64,000 nucleotides of DNA from Lepeophtheirus salmonis (Eukaryota; Arthropoda; Copepoda; Siphonostomatoida; Caligidae), in the NCBI RefSeq assembly GCF_016086655.4, contig NC_052143.2, positions 25,683,886 to 25,747,885 on the forward strand, in the 5' to 3' direction. Within the stretch, counting starts at the first letter, position 1. Every line of letters begins with the position of its first letter. Below the pieces are notes generated by a model, which worked only from the letters and a program-made list of their open reading frames with translations, did not search any database and was not told the origin of the DNA. Made by a program: the position numbers and the translations under genes. Below, piece by piece: positions 23,346 through 35,277 of this stretch.

Positions 23346-23819
23346 CATCAAATGATTGATATTATATGTAGGAAATGAGTCCTTCAAAATACTCTAAGAA
23401 ATCACATCCGTGCTTTTTTTAATTAGTCTATTTATCTTATAAGGGGCATTATTGTGATCATCAAGCTGTACCTACCTAAGAGAGTAAAATTCCATATATA
23501 GTTTTCTTTTATATGCCTATGTATGAATATATTATATACCCCCACATACTTTTAACAAAAAATGATGATGAAAAGCCGCCCCATTTCATCAATCAAGGAG
23601 CTATATATTATGTATACTATATAATGTATATAATATACATATTATATTAGTATTACATACATTTATAAATAAATCCCCTACACAACTTCGATAAAACATA
23701 ACAGGAGACGAAATCTTGGCCAGACAACACCCAAAGCAGAAACTTGACAAATATAACAGCACATTCCAAGAAGAGCTAAACAGACATAATGGTTGAGACT
23801 GGGTCCGATACTGATTTTT
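23346..23819. other. AT-rich DNA, possible decayed mariner continuation
   Basis: The minus strand over about 23690-23819 may continue the neighbouring transposase relic, but the match is too weak to call. A TATA-rich palindromic stretch lies at about 23606-23648. Confidence 0.3.
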
Positions 23820-24115
23820 CTCTCTCCCCCTATTATTATACACCTTATAGAAGGCCTCCTCACCGATTTTCTGTCCTACCTTGAAAAAGAACAGATGTAT
23901 CTTCTTTCTATCAGAGACCACAACACAAAGGACCATTGTTTGTCCGGATATTAGCTGTGGTAAACCCCTTGCAACTTTTCTTTTATTTTCGAAAGCCAGC
24001 AGTCGTTCCAGCGGTTGTGGAATTGATCAACTGTCAAAATCTTCTAGTCTGAGAAAATTTTCACAATTGACTTATTTGCCTTGATCCATGTGATAAACAT
24101 TAATCAACAGTCCAC
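23820..24115 (-). pseudogene. Mariner transposase relic, central part
   Basis: On the minus strand the reading is FITWIKANKSIVKIFSD (first catalytic Asp), a stop, then KILTVDQFHNRWNDCWL, KLQGVYHS, and in another frame MVLCVVVSDRKKIHLFFFKV then GQKIGEEAFYKV. These correspond to the mariner segments usually read WIK...FSDEKIFTVD, NRRNDRWL and MVLGVVASDGKKMPPFFF. Stops and a frame change break it; the second and third catalytic residues were not found. No inverted repeats were seen. Confidence 0.75.
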
Positions 24116-24239
24116 ATTTTACTGCCCTATCCTGTACACATATGAAACTTCATATGACGTTATGGTACAGATGTTCACAATATGGAAACTCACATAAAGA
24201 GTGTTTTTCTGTGTGATCCATCTAGATTGGACTTCTTTA

Positions 24240-24322
24240 AATGACCGAATTAGTGCGGTCCAACAAAAGTTATATCGATGTCAGACCGGTCTAGCATTCC
24301 AGTCCGAATACTACCACTAATA
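24240..24322 (-). repeat. Possible hAT-like end with CGGTCT words
   Basis: The reverse complement from 24322 reads ATTAGTGGTAGTATTCGG, then a GCTAGACCGGTCTGAC palindromic segment. Similar sequence starts at 4488. No partner end or duplication was identified. Confidence 0.3.
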
Positions 24323-26093
24323 GATATGTACCTACAAGTTACAAAGAACATTTTTTTATTTGTTTCTGAATGGATATTTATATATTTTTTACAATATATA
24401 AATATATAATCACACAGGTCAAATGAATGTTTAATATTTATTTTTTTACATCTTCCCGAGCCTTTTCCTGGTAATAATTTATTACTATCCTTCCACAAAC
24501 GGGTCATACACTTCTCATCAACTCATATGTATATATAAGGATATTGATTCAATTTGGCAAAGGCTACTTCCGTAGCACATAAGGAGAAAAGGATTCAACA
24601 TAAAGATCTCCATGACATTGAGGAGGAGGTGATAATTAAGAGAGGTACAACATGAAAATGAATGATTTGATATGCACACGCACACACCATGCCATCCAAT
24701 GAAAAAAATCCTTGATTGAGTAATTATAGCGATCCTTTAGCAGGAAAGTTATGACACTACTATTTTCACACAATTTACTAAATGATAATTGCAATATGGA
24801 TACATTGAGGTAGACTTGTTATGTCTTCCGTGTGTGCATACACTACGTAGTTATCAACATCAGCCATCAACAGCATCCTTACTCCTGCTTGTCAACCAGG
24901 TTTACATATCCCAATCAAAAATAAAAATCAGGTTTTTACAAATATAAAAAAATAGTTTATAAATATAACTAGATACGTACATACATCGACTCATTTAGAT
25001 CCAAGTATGTCAGTAAATAGATATATTTTAGAGCAATTTATCTATCCATAATAGTAGTATAATATTTAAGGAGTGGAAGGATTGGCGAATTAATTATGGA
25101 ATAATAGTAGTTACATCATCAGATGTAACATTGTAATAAGTTAGGCCTTGATACATCAAGTGCATTTTTGAAGATGACTTTAAAATTAAGGTGGAGGGAC
25201 TTTTTTGACCTTTAGATAGATGATGTAATATCTATCAACTTATTCCTTCGTTCTTTCATCGTCTTTAAAGTAACTACATGATATATAATAATATGTAGTA
25301 CATGTTATGTGCTTATTGTCCCACCTTGATGTGATTGATGGGTGAAATTTTTGATAACAGCTTTAAATAACTTCATACACGCAGAAGAAGCAGAAGTCTA
25401 ATGATAGTGATGGATCACTCCTTCCGTTACTCAAGTTATAAAGACATGTACTTCTTGCTTTGTAAAGAAAGAGAGCTAATGAGTCGCTTGACCCAATAAT
25501 GACCACCTTGTTTGAAAAGTATTTAAAGTAACCAGCAAGGTAGCAAAAAATAGAGTAAAAATAAGGACATAATAATATTTTTTGTTATGGACCTGCGTTG
25601 AAACTCTAGAACAAGGATATAACATTCATTGGCTGCCAGTATTATAGTCTAGAAACCTTAATTTTTAATTTAAGAAATGCCCTTTCATTAATTAGTTATA
25701 ATTTATGTCTTTTAACAGGTTGCACTATTTTATTTTTATTTCTTACAAATTCATGGGGAGGGGATAGGCTTAAGTCCTTTAATCCAAAAGCTACTCCTGG
25801 TAGGCCATAAGGGGCACTTTTAATTCTATGTTGACAGTCGTTTACATACTCGTATTTTATACCTTCATGTTGCTCAAAAGTTATAAACTGTACAATCAGA
25901 TTGAACATGTAGCAACCAAAAAATTAGATGAATCAATTTAATTGAAGAATTTAGAGTAATCCTGAAGAGTGCGATACAATTATTGAAATTATATTGAATG
26001 TTGGATACATCAAGGCAGTTTATTTGGACTCTAGGATAATCATTTTTAAAGTATTGAATAAGTAAATTCATATCACTGCCACATTAGAAAATT
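24323..26093. other. AT-rich DNA, no gene recognised
   Basis: Nothing recognised. Open frames at 25696-26071 show no familiar motif. Confidence 0.4.
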
Positions 26094-26438
26094 CAAGGGT
26101 CCACAGATAGGGGTGGGCTGGAGGGGCTGTACCTTCCCCAAGTTAAGAAATTTTTGGTTCTTGCAAGAAAATTTAATATTCGAAATTTATATATTCAAAT
26201 TTGAGGATTTTTGAAATTTTTTTCAAAAAAATCTAATATTTGAAATTTAATTAATTTTTTTGTGAATAACTATGAATTTTTGAAAAAAAATATTCGAAAT
26301 TAATATTTGAAATTTTTTTTTTTATTTTTTGTGAATAGCTGTGGATATTTAAAATTTTATCTGAAGAATAAAATATTTGAAATTCTATCGAAAAAATATA
26401 AAAAAATAAATATCTATACAATCCTACAAACATCCCTG
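26094..26438. mobile_element. R2 repeat, copy with both edges
   Basis: The left edge CAAGGGTCCACAG is followed by 'ggggtgggctggaggggctg', the GC-richer R2 sub-terminal box; the right edge is ATCCTACAAACATCCCTG. Between them lie R2 words (tttgtgaataactatgaatt, gaatagctgtggatatt). No target duplication is evident. The copy ends only 22 bp before the mariner end at 26461. Confidence 0.6.
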
Positions 26439-26460
26439 ATAGATAAATTATTCATAAATA

Positions 26461-27020
26461 CAGGGTGTATCAACGAAATCCTGCACTTGAGATTTCAGGG
26501 GTATTACGGCATACATGATGACAAAATTATGTCATTCTTTTTTGGAAATGAAATATAAATGTATAAACAAAACAATACCATGGAGTCTACAACAGAAGAT
26601 CTCAAGCCTATTACATTTTCAGTCGTAGAACACAGATGTACTGTTGTGATGATTTTGGTGAAAAACGATCTGTATATTGGCAATGTTGAGGTCTCAAAGT
26701 TGACAAGGGTATGTCAATATGTCCCCCTGTCACACTTCCAATATGTCTCAGGATGGACTCCAGGAGTCCTGCTACGACTGGGTGCACAGGGATATATGAT
26801 CTCCCCTGACCTAAGTCTGAAGGATTATTTTGTCTTTAACTACCTTGAGTCAAAAGTCAACGGAGATCCTCACACCATCAATAAGTCCCTGATGGACTCG
26901 ATCGTCCTGGATTGCAAGAATTTAGATTGGATTCTAGTTTCAGGGCCTGAATCGAGGCTGTTATTGAAGCCCACGATGACAATGATTGTATGTATTTGCT
27001 GCTTTTTTAAATAAATATTC
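26461..27020 (+). mobile_element. Mariner-type deletion derivative
   Basis: TA (26459-26460) precedes CAGGGTGTATCAACGAAATC, a plausible mariner left end, 98 bp before the ORF. No matching right end was found after the stop, so the right limit is provisional. Confidence 0.5.
26559..27014 (+). CDS. Internally deleted mariner transposase ORF, 151 aa
   Basis: An uninterrupted frame (alternative start at codon 8, 26580) of 151 residues; full mariner transposases are about 340. The C-terminal half is clearly transposase-like: YMISPDLSLKDYFVFNYLES, then KVNGDPHT and KSLMDSIV, corresponding to the usual SPDLNPLDYFVWxYLESKVN region with the third catalytic Asp kept. The N-terminal part (residues about 25-50, ILVKNDLYIGNVEVSKLTRV) may be a diverged remnant of the HTH domain. 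The first two catalytic segments are absent, so it cannot catalyse transposition. It may be a chance-open relic or, less likely, encode a small DNA-binding protein. Confidence 0.5.
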   Translation: MYKQNNTMESTTEDLKPITFSVVEHRCTVVMILVKNDLYIGNVEVSKLTRVCQYVPLSHFQYVSGWTPGVLLRLGAQGYMISPDLSLKDYFVFNYLESKVNGDPHTINKSLMDSIVLDCKNLDWILVSGPESRLLLKPTMTMIVCICCFFK

Positions 27021-28734
27021 AAAATGACAATTTAATGTTTATTTAAAGTAGAAAGATCAAAAGCGCATACTCAAAGGTAGATAGATTGGTAACTTGACGT
27101 TTGAGTTTAGTCCGTTCCATGACCAAGTTCGTAAATCAATTCGCTAGTATATCATATCAATTGTATGTTGCCATGCACACGCATTTGCAGCTTATCCCTG
27201 GCTTGTAGTTTAAAGATAAGGGGGGCTGTCATAATTACAGCACATATATCAAGAAACTTAAGTGATGGGTTACTATTATGTCACTATTTCAATCTATGAT
27301 AAATAAGTCATATGTATTTGTCAAAAATAGAATAATGGCATCAATTAATAGTCCCTCGATAATTAAAGTGACTGGTATTTCAATGCAATTAGACCTTATG
27401 AGACGTACAAATTGCAGGTTGTTGACAACATAATGTTACATTACATTTGAAGAGGGGCAGATGCCTGACCAAACAGAGCCAAAATGAGAACACGTACTTA
27501 TTTTATTGTGTAATTATATCTATTTATACACATATGTAGAACATGAGTGAATAAATTTAATTAGTACTGGAGACAGGATATATATAATCGTGTACCATCA
27601 CTTATTGCTAACCATAAATTACAGGTAACATTTTTATAGATATTCTTCATAGATAGATAGGTACACGCCATTATTTTAGCAATTGAGGATTATAATGCTT
27701 CATGTTCCTTGGGTATACCTAAGTGTATGTACACATATGTAGTAGTAATAATAATCATATAGCTATAAGAAATATCATTGGGCAAATAACTTATAGGTAC
27801 ATAGACGTACTTTTTAAAACATGTTTTAAATTGCATTTCCCCCCTAAAAACATGGGTATATATAAAGTATGTATATTATTTATTCATTTAATGGTCTTGT
27901 AGGTGAGAAAGAAGGGGGAAATAACTCCATCATTGAAAAAGAGTTATATTTATTACTATTTTTATTTTTTATTTGAGATAAAACCTAATCATAAGTTAAT
28001 AATAAATTTTTTTAGAGTAACGTTATGCAGTTGAAATACGTAGATATATGTAGTGTTAGGAATGCTCTGAATAGAGGTAGTAATTCGATCCGACTTTAGA
28101 TAAGACTACTACTATTTACTTTTCTCTCTCTCTCTCTTACTCACACACACCTCATAAGTTAATGTTATTTCTATTGGGGTTCAAATGCTTGCATTAAACG
28201 TAAATAAGTAAAAAGAATTACTCATGCATTCATTAAACCCTAGTGCTTATTATGTAGGTATATATATCTACAAGTTTATAACTAACTTATTTGACCTTTG
28301 TACATACTATCCTTATTTTTGTTATTCTTATTTCTAAATGAAAAGGGAACTCACAAATGAAGAAAATAATAAAGAAGACATGGCTAAATACCAAGGGTCA
28401 TTAGGAACACAACAACTTCTTTTGATCCTCGTGTTCCAAAATATTTAAAGTCAAAATACATGGACATGGACGTAATTATTATATACAAATACACTCCCCA
28501 TAGAACAGAAAGTTATCTAGTGTTGTTTGATATACCATGGCATAATACTAAATGGATATTAGAATCGGTTCTTAGAGCGCTGTTAGCTAGAAGGTGAGGA
28601 CTCACAAGATTAAAATCCTATTCGAGGCCGTCTAGACTCAGTTCTAAAAGTCTAACAATTTTTTTGCTTGGTGCCATTTGAAATGGCTGACCAAAAGCTA
28701 CAATTTGATGTCTGTTATGCTTTATGTGATCCAA
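27021..28734. other. AT-rich DNA, no gene recognised
   Basis: Nothing recognised apart from short CT and CA repeats near 28122-28150. Confidence 0.4.
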
Positions 28735-28870
28735 ATGTCCGAACAACAAGCAAAACAGCAAAGGGTGTGCAATCTCCTCCGTGCACAAGTCGATTTCCGA
28801 TCGATTTGTGGTCACCTTGTACGTCAAGAACAAAGTGTATCTCTAATTTCGGAAATACCCAAAAATTGTA
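28735..28870 (+). pseudogene. Mariner family-2 N-terminal relic
   Basis: Opens MSEQQAKQQRVCNLLRAQVD at 28735, the typical start and first helix of a mariner HTH domain, closely like MSKQQQQKKMQGVCNLFCAG at 57079. Homology fades after about 35 residues, and the rest of the transposase and both element ends are absent. Confidence 0.65.
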
Positions 28871-29597
28871 TGCTTGAAAATTGTCCATTTTAAAACAAAG
28901 ATGAATTTTCTTTTTTAACGTCACTAAATTTATAAAACAAATATCCTGCAGGTCATTGCCTCTAACGAACTTTTATATTTTATAGTTCTAGTCGAAAAAG
29001 TATCGTATTGATAAAATATTGATATCTTTATAAAACTAATGCATATGTATATTTATATAAGTATATAAAATTGCAATATATTTATTTAAATAAGAATTAC
29101 AGTTTAATTTTAAAAAATAAAATATTATATATAAGTGATATGTTGAAATCGTTGTTTTTTTTTTTTTTTGCATAATAACATTAATAGGATATTATATAAG
29201 TATACATAATATAAAGTATACTCGGTATTTGATTAATTAATTATTCAAATTTATGAATGTATTTTTGTGTATAAATACGACTGTCATGCACATGGTCACG
29301 ATAACTTCTTTTTTCGTTTTTTCATCATCCTTATTTCATCACACCATTCCGTGCTCTATGAAGCTCAAATGGAAGCAAGAACTTTTCCTTAAATGCATTA
29401 AACTTTTTATGTTTATTTTCTCTTACTTGCAGAATTAGATATAATATGTATTATTACGTCTCAGTACTAGCCCAATGGGTCAACAACCATAATGCAAAAT
29501 ATTAATTAGAACGGCATTATCCCTTTTGCAAAAATTTATAAATATATGTATTTCTAGGTAAAGAGATTAAGAGGGAAAATGACTGAGTCATATGATG
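28871..29597. other. AT-rich DNA, no gene recognised
   Basis: Nothing recognised beyond a T run near 29155-29170. Confidence 0.4.
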
Positions 29598-30090
29598 TAG
29601 TGTTTAGTCAACTCGACTTGAGTCGATGATTTTTTGACCCGACTCATAGGGTCAGTCAAATTTCAAATTCGAAAAAAAAACCCAAGTTCACTAGATAATA
29701 TTTTATTTAGTCTGCTTTATTTTATCATTAAACATCAAATGCTTCGTTGTGCTGTCCCTAGTTGATGTTTAAATCCATTACAATTTCTAATGAAGTTCTT
29801 TGATCATATAGACAAGACATATACCACAGCTATGTAAAAATTGCACAACTCATATTTATTAAAAAAATATTAACTTATTATTACTAAGAACGCAAAAACA
29901 AATTCGCCGAAATAGTACTTGAAAAATAGAGAAGTAATATTTACTAGGAATAGAAACAATGCAACATAATATAACAGGGCATTCAAATAGTCGCCTGCTG
30001 GCAACGTAAGGTTTGGAAACTATGTGAGTATATGTAGCAACTTTATTTTCTCATTTATTGACTCGGTTCGACCCGAGTCAATCTACACTG
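29598..30090. mobile_element. Candidate hAT-like element with GACTCG words
   Basis: The left edge TAGTGTTTAGTCAACTCGAC (then TTGAGTCGATG) and the right edge, reverse-complemented TCAGTGTAGATTGACTCGGG, are similar inverted termini with ACTCG-type sub-terminal words. Flanking octamers match at only about half of positions, so the target duplication is not established. Confidence 0.35.
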
Positions 30091-30796
30091 ATGTGTCATT
30101 TAATTTTGTATTTGACTCAAAAGATATTTCTGTTCTAAGAAGCATGGCTATGTATCAACTATTTATAAAATTCATTTTTTCCCTATTTGGCAACTCATGT
30201 CTACAGTATTCTATGGAATTTGATATCAATTAGCTTGAATTTACTCATTTTATAATAAGGAAACAAAAAAAAAAAACTTGTTTAGCTATTTTACAAAAAT
30301 AGCTTACGTACCTTTGACTCTCCCTTGCCAATCTTAACTCAAATTTGACTTTCTTAAAAATGTATTTTCAATGGCAAGGTATGCAATGTTTGCAACATAT
30401 TTATGCATCATCAAGCACAATAAAGGGGGTTACATAAGTCAATCTAAATGTGATGTAACGTGATGAGAGTTTCTTCATGAAGATATAATTTTGTTCTTTT
30501 GAAAAGTCTATGAGATTTCTGAACATTAAATACCTGAACATATCTGGTGTGCTACAGGGCTGTAAAAAACAACTTTTAATAAAAGGCACCAAAATTTTTG
30601 GGACAGTATCACCGTAGTCATGATATATAATAAAAAAACCCTGGAATTGAATCTTGAAGAATTTCAGATATACTGCTTTAAACTATATAAATATACAAGC
30701 TCATTTTGCATTAACAAATTTCAGTCAATTGTAAGCTTTGTATTCAAACATCTGGGATAATTTTACATAACAAAGAATAATTACTATACTTTAGAA
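30091..30796. other. AT-rich DNA, no gene recognised
   Basis: Nothing recognised; the minus-strand frame at 30401-30592 has no known motif. Confidence 0.4.
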
Positions 30797-30900
30797 CAGG
30801 GATGTCCAAGCTTTTAATATAACGGGCAGTACTGCCACTTGAAATATTGTAATGGCCTACAGAACCTATTCAATTAAATTTTGTGGAAAGTGGAAAACTT
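30797..30900 (+). mobile_element. End of CAGGGATGTCCAA hAT-like family
   Basis: Begins CAGGGATGTCCAAGCTTTTA and shares, in order, ATATAACGGGCAGTACTGCC, ACTTGAAATATTGTAATGG and CAATTAAATTT with the reverse complement of 48960-49068 (ATATAATGGGCTGCAGCC, ACTTGAAATATTTTAATGG, TTAAATTAAATTT). The other end was not found. Confidence 0.6.
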
Positions 30901-32472
30901 ATCGGTTATAATCAATTTTTTTATTTTATATTATGATGAAGATTTTTTTATTGTTATTGTAATTAGCTAAACGCGATTTCAGTTTCAGTACTATGTACCT
31001 ACTTAAAATAGTATTTATCAATTCGACATACATAAGTTAAGCTACAATAGATTCCACGTAACTATATAATAATTAATAGCCATATTGTAAAAAAAGAAAT
31101 TGAAGTGACTCGAGAAAAAAATCTATAAAATTAAAAGAAAATGTTGTCAAAGAGGCGAATATCCTACCTTATTATACATATGTAATCATGAAACTAAACT
31201 ATTGGAATATATCAAACTGTATTGACAGAAGGAGGATCACATCATCGATAGAAAAATAGTAAAGGAATATAATTAATATCTCAACACTCCACACAACTTC
31301 GGCACACCACTATGAACATAAAGTTGGACGGGAAAAAAAAATGTCTGAGACCCTCGATTATTTAGAGTCGCAACAACACTGACAGAATTCTTCTTCCTTT
31401 TTTATGTCGTTCTTCTTCTTTTTTTATTGTTATTATTGAAGAAGAAATTTTGCGTGCGCTCTTCGTTGCTGCTGCCATAATACTTTTAGTAGTACTACTG
31501 TAGTAGTTGTAGTAGTAGAACCACTATTAACAGTACATAGTACTCACACATACTAAGAAGAAGTGACCAATGTATTTTATGAACAAAATGCTCTGTCAAA
31601 TTGCGCCTCTTTTTTAATAATATTATGTTGTACTATGTATTATCAGTACATACAATATCCAGTCCATAAACTTTTAATCCAATAGTTAACAAAAAGTTTA
31701 AAATTAATAGACGACTTTGTATCCATTTTTTAATAATAAGGGCTGTATTATTCATGCATATAATTCCGTACTATACTTTGTAGATAAAACATATTTTTGT
31801 ATACTAACTGTTAGAACGAGGAAGGAATATCAATTGGGTTGCTGTACTCAGCACTGTAACTACAAGCAGGATCTGTAAGAGGTATACCCTAACTGAAATA
31901 TATTTGTTCTAATAAAATTTGCAGTATTCTGATCCCATTATAAAATATTATGCTTATTCTTTTTAATAAGGAAAATTGTGGAATTTAAAAACACGGTCAT
32001 CTCTACCAAGTTGATCAGAAAAGAAAAGAATTATACCATTTCTAATTCAAAACGTAGATATTTTAGTTCAAATTGGGAATTGTCCAATTCAAAATGGAAT
32101 AATCAAGTTTAAAATGTAAAGGCCCTAATTTAAAAAAGAAATTGTCCAATTCAAAATGAGAACAGTTAATTTCAAAATGAGAATAGTCAAATTGAAAATA
32201 GAAATTTATTTGTTGAAGAAAATAAACTAAGATAATTGGATCTCCAATACAAAAATTTGCTACAGAAAATAGTGTAAGGGATATCGCTCGTAGGTATACA
32301 AACTTGAGTCAGCGCGTCTTTAAATTTTGAAAAAAAATACAGAAACCATTACTTGTTACTTTGTATTTTATAGCACTATATTATATACAGTCAACAATTT
32401 TTTTGCCTTACATTATAGTTTCTTAAAAATCATTTCCTTTTCAACCGCCATGCTCAAAGGAAAAACCAAGTG
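30901..32472. other. AT-rich DNA with trinucleotide patch
   Basis: AGT/TAC-rich trinucleotide sequence with inverted symmetry lies at about 31484-31521 (agtagtactactgtagtag). At 32085-32205, TTCAAAATG-type words recur several times. No gene recognised. Confidence 0.4.
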
Positions 32473-32870
32473 ATGGCCCTATATATTACCCACTGAGACA
32501 ACTGAGTCCCCCACGTCTTGAAAACCAAGTTTCCGGCCAGTATTATGATCCTTGGGTATATCGGGAGCAACAGCCATGTTCATGCCCCCATCTTCTTTAA
32601 GACAACAGAGACGGTGGATCCCGACAGGTACTGTGAAATCCTGTCTTACCAAGTGATGCATTGGATGAAGGATGAGGCCAATAGTGTCGAGTTCCTGTTT
32701 CAACAAGACTTGGTCCCTCTCACAAGGCCCAAAACTTGCAGAAAGAAGAGAAGGTCCCATTTTGGGACACCAATATCTAGCCCTCTACCTCCTCCGATAT
32801 GAATCCCATGGATTACTTCTTCTAGGGGAAGTTAGAAAGGAAGGCCTCTGACAATTCACACAACAGAATC
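32473..32870 (+). pseudogene. Mariner transposase relic, DDE domain
   Basis: An open segment from 32518 reads KTKFPASIMILGYIGSNSHV, then APIFFKTTETVDPDRYCEIL, QVMHWMKDEANSVEFLFQQD with the second catalytic Asp. After a frame change it reads PSTSSDMNPMDYFF, a stop, and GKLERKASDNSHNR, covering the third catalytic Asp (SSD). These align with the usual KFPASVMVLG, PPIFF, YYKVL..VLPWLK, FxQD and SPDLNPLDYFVW boxes. The HTH and first Asp regions and the extreme C-terminus are missing. The substitutions, frameshift and stop mark it as dead. Confidence 0.75.
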
Positions 32871-33338
32871 GAGTGTAAATTGTTACATATTAATTTTATA
32901 ATAAGTTAATACGAATGATACTCCAATACTTTTGTGGAATAGCCACATATTAAGGTTGCCTTAGCTGCACCAATTCTGAGCGTTAACTTATATTCCAAAT
33001 TTACCAAATCGGAGGATTTTATTTCATTTTCATTAATCTCCCAACCCTTTTTATTTTATAAAAATAAAATTATTTGTGCTTAATTTTTGAGTTCAATTGG
33101 TTAAGTATTTAGTGAGATATTAGTGTTTTATGTTAAGGTGTATGTACAGTAAGTTGAGACATGATAATTAAGGCAACTTGAGGTATACATAATTTTCAAA
33201 AAAGGAAAAAAGTAAATGCATTTATTTTTCTAATGGGATCTCTGTAGAAACTAAAAATAGGGAACCACATAACCCTAGGTGGTTCGAAAATGAGATTTTT
33301 GTTTGATTTCCGAGCCAAACACTACAGACCATATATTA
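32871..33338. other. AT-rich DNA, no gene recognised
   Basis: Nothing recognised. Confidence 0.4.
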
Positions 33339-33610
33339 CAAGGGCGTCCAGAGTATTATATTTTGGATAATATATGTATTGATTTCTAAAACAAAGGAAA
33401 CTTGGCGTAGGGGAGAGGGAGGGGGGGTTAACCCTATAAAATTCATAAACCAACGAATAAAACATTATTTATACTCATTGTTAGTTAGGCTAAGACGTTT
33501 TGAATATTGGTTTGAAAAAAATAGAATAGATTTTTCTTTCCAAAATATTATAATTTCTGTCTTTGCTTAATTAAAATTTAATTTTTTAATTAATTCAATT
33601 TTTAATATAC
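33339..33610. repeat. R2 repeat, left end plus tract
   Basis: Begins CAAGGGCGTCCAGAG then TATTATATTTT, an R2 end, followed by a G run (33412-33427) and AT words. The opposite end was not found. Confidence 0.45.
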
Positions 33611-34822
33611 TGTTATTATCCTTGATAAACCTGTACTTTCATGAATTTATCAAAATCTCCCAGAAAAAGATGTAAAAAGAGGACATGTCTAAGGAAAAAT
33701 AAACCTGGTTGATCACCCCCTTGTACACGTATGTATAATTCGTACTCATAATTATGAAATAATGTCCTCCCTGAAAAATGTGCAAAGTCATGGATTTTAG
33801 TTCCTTCCTTGAATTTCCTAAAAAAGCAAACAAGATTTCTCCCTCTCTCACAAAATTAATGGTAATGTAGAATCAATAGCTAATTGATTTGGTGGAAGGA
33901 GGGGGGATCACGTTTAGTATTCGTTTATTTTTTTATTTTAGATGAAAAGATCAAATTGCTATTTCTACACTTTCCATTTCTTATTGTGTTGGTAATTTAC
34001 TCTCTCGACAAATTCATGAAGTTACTTACTCGTACATACCTATGAAACCAATTTCCGTGACTTCATCCCAAATACAATTAAACATAAATATAATCAGAAC
34101 TCAAATAATTATGATTACATTTTACGTACAATGGAAAGAAGAAAATATTTGACGAACCTCATTTTTTCACACACCAGTGGATTTTAATTACATTTACATC
34201 ACAATTTAATATGTCTTATTATTAATAAATTGTTCCTTATTAAAAACCTTATACAATAAAATAACAAATACTTGATATGATGCTTCAAGTTCGATACCTG
34301 ATTTTATTGGCATTATGCTCATTGATCACGAATCTATAATTAATTAGATTCCTTATCAGGTCAATTTTTTGCACATTTTCAAATTCCATATTTTCATTAG
34401 TTTTGAGGGGTTTGAAACAAGTTATAAGAATCAAATGCACTTGAAAATATACAAATATCAAATACATACAATTAAAGATTATGTAAACAAACACAGATAA
34501 CATACAAAATTAGGGTGATCACTCAATTCTTAGAAAAGGAAAGTTAAGGTACAAAAGTCTCTATTTTGTAAGGATTTTCCCCGTCTCAGTTTTTAAATCT
34601 GTTTAATATGAAACGGGACCTTTTGGAAGTGTAAATATTATATGATATTTCTTGTTTATAAGAAGTTTAATGTTATCACAATTTTTCCAGATAATTTTTG
34701 TACTGGAAAGAGGAGAAGGGTACTTTTCCAAAAATATAAAAACTTTTTAACTATAAAAAATATTTTTTTCATTATTTTTGAAAAATGTGACTATTTTTTT
34801 TTGTTTTTTAAAAGAAGGTCTA
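33611..34822. other. AT-rich DNA, no gene recognised
   Basis: Nothing recognised; several short open frames have AT-driven composition. Confidence 0.4.
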
Positions 34823-35275
34823 CAGTGTGAGGACCCAAAACTTGCAGTATCATTTAATTGAAATCCCCCTTATTTTTAATTACAAGGTTTCTGTATGCAA
34901 TCAAACTGACAGCTTCCTTCGGACCTGCCTCCATGAAGCCATTCTCCAGCCCTAACTTCAACACCCTATACTTTACATTCTGTGGTGTCTTGGATAATAA
35001 TATTTGCCACATCTTTCATCAAAATTTGGAGCTGCCATCATCAGAGACAGGGATGCCATTGAAACAACCTTCACCGTCAAGAGCTTCAAAGCTATTTACC
35101 AGTATGTCGAGGCTGTTATTACTTTCGAAGGAAAACATATCGAGTAAAAAAAAAGAGCAAAATATAATATTCAAACATTTCAAAAATAGATTTGGAGATT
35201 TTTTTCCTTGATTCCATAAAAACCACGTTTTTCGTAATTTAGTCATGCTATTGTAAGTTTTGGGTTGCCAGACTT
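34823..35275 (+). mobile_element. Mariner family-2 deletion derivative, 453 bp
   Basis: TA lies outside both ends (34821-34822 and 35276-35277). The left end contains GGACCCAAAACTTGCAGTAT; the right end reverse-complements to CAACCCAAAACTTACAATAG followed by 'catgactaaattacgaaaa'. The inside keeps only the transposase C-terminus: FGPASMKPFSSPNFNTLYF, FCGVLDNNICHIFHQN, then in another frame AAIIRDRDAIETTFTVKSF and YVEAVITFEGKHIE followed by TAA. All HTH sequence and the first two catalytic boxes are deleted, and the third catalytic Asp reads Asn (SPN). It could move only if a transposase is supplied elsewhere. Confidence 0.75.
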
Positions 35276-35277
35276 TA

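Noticed and set aside
30060..30085. GGTTCGACCC word considered as a tRNA T-arm
   Set aside because: No acceptor, D or anticodon arms surround it, and it fits the GACTCG word repeats of the candidate hAT-like element.
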